From an uncultured Ruminococcus sp. (GTDB taxonomy: Bacteria; Bacillota; Clostridia; Oscillospirales; Ruminococcaceae), in assembly GCA_900551505.1 (NCBI GenBank), contig URWK01000091.1, forward strand, positions 1 through 5,883: DNA of 5,883 nucleotides. Reading direction: 5' to 3'. Positions 5,762 to 5,883 of the stretch are shown here, one piece after another (within the stretch, counting starts at the first letter, position 1; each line of letters opens with the position of its first letter). The translations under genes and the position numbers were made by a program. The notes under the pieces were generated by a model. The model was not told the origin of the DNA. It worked only from the letters and a program-made list of their open reading frames with translations, and made no database searches.

Positions 5762-5783
5762 TTTTAACCGTAAATTTAAACAT

Positions 5784-5821
5784 GGGGGCGCGGGGCCGCC
5801 ACAACAACCACGCCCGCCCCC
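5784..5821. terminator. GC-rich hairpin after the xylanase gene, possible but atypical terminator
   Basis: GGGGGCG (5784-5790) pairs exactly with CGCCCCC (5815-5821). GG at 5792-5793 can pair with CC at 5813-5814 across one bulged C, leaving a loop of about 19 nt. It starts 22 nt after the xylanase stop, the right place for a terminator. However, no T-run follows on the plus strand; instead an 11-A tract is at 5830-5840. A factor-dependent or hairpin-only end, or an unrelated repeat element, are alternatives. Confidence 0.4.
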
Positions 5822-5856
5822 GGAGTACGAAAAAAAAAAATCAAACCACCGAACTG

Positions 5857-5883
5857 CGCTAATTTTTTGTATATAAATTAGCG
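5857..5883. repeat. Perfect 9-bp inverted repeat at the window edge
   Basis: CGCTAATTT (5857-5865) and AAATTAGCG (5875-5883) are exact inverted copies around a 9-nt loop. The right arm ends at the last base of the window, so the full stem length and any following T-run cannot be seen. It could be the true terminator of the xylanase gene, part of a bidirectional terminator, or an operator of the next gene. Confidence 0.6.

Noticed and set aside
5784..5840. Classic intrinsic terminator for the xylanase gene
   Set aside because: No U-run would follow the hairpin in the transcript; the tract is A-rich, so it is reported only as an atypical candidate.

Overview
The window looks like chromosomal DNA from an anaerobic, fibre-degrading member of the Bacillota, most likely a Ruminococcus-like member of the Oscillospirales from a gut or rumen. 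The main reason is a secreted modular xylanase ending in a two-repeat dockerin, the plug by which such bacteria dock enzymes onto a cellulosome scaffold. Shine-Dalgarno sites of the GGAGG type, a consensus-like sigma-A promoter and AT-rich intergenic DNA agree with this. No species is assigned.

Layout from left to right. Positions 2-493 (+) hold the 3' part of a YczE/YyaS/YitT-type integral membrane protein whose start lies outside the window. Its last 32 bases overlap, tail to tail, a two-gene minus-strand operon. In transcription order that operon is a short HlyD/MacA-like adaptor (2261-1617) and, 18 nt later, a MacB/FtsX-type ABC permease (1598-462). No ATPase gene is present in the visible part of the locus, so the nucleotide-binding subunit must be elsewhere or shared. 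A 221-bp divergent intergenic region (2262-2482) follows. It carries a strong promoter for the rightward gene (TTGACT, 17 nt, TATAAT), with a 22-bp imperfect palindrome sitting over the -10 box.

Positions 2483-5761 (+) encode one 1092-residue exported enzyme: signal peptide, CBM22, CBM22, GH10 xylanase, a shortened CBM9-like module, a complete CBM9, and a dockerin. It resembles the known CBM22-CBM22-GH10-CBM9-CBM9 plan of large thermophile xylanases such as Thermotoga XynA, with a dockerin added and the first CBM9 cut down. The 122 bp after it contain an isolated GC-rich hairpin, an 11-A tract and a perfect 9-bp inverted repeat that ends exactly at the window edge.

The xylanase would bind xylan through CBM22, cleave the backbone with GH10, add cellulose or chain-end targeting through CBM9, and be held in a multi-enzyme complex by the dockerin. 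The export operon on the other side shares only the divergent intergenic region with it, and no functional link is demonstrated. I see no rRNA, tRNA, CRISPR, transposase, phage gene or clearly new system. The more unusual points are the shrunken CBM9, Tyr-for-Trp changes in the intact CBM9 clamp, the minimal adaptor/permease pair without ATPase, the operator-like palindrome, and the compositionally odd 3' flank.
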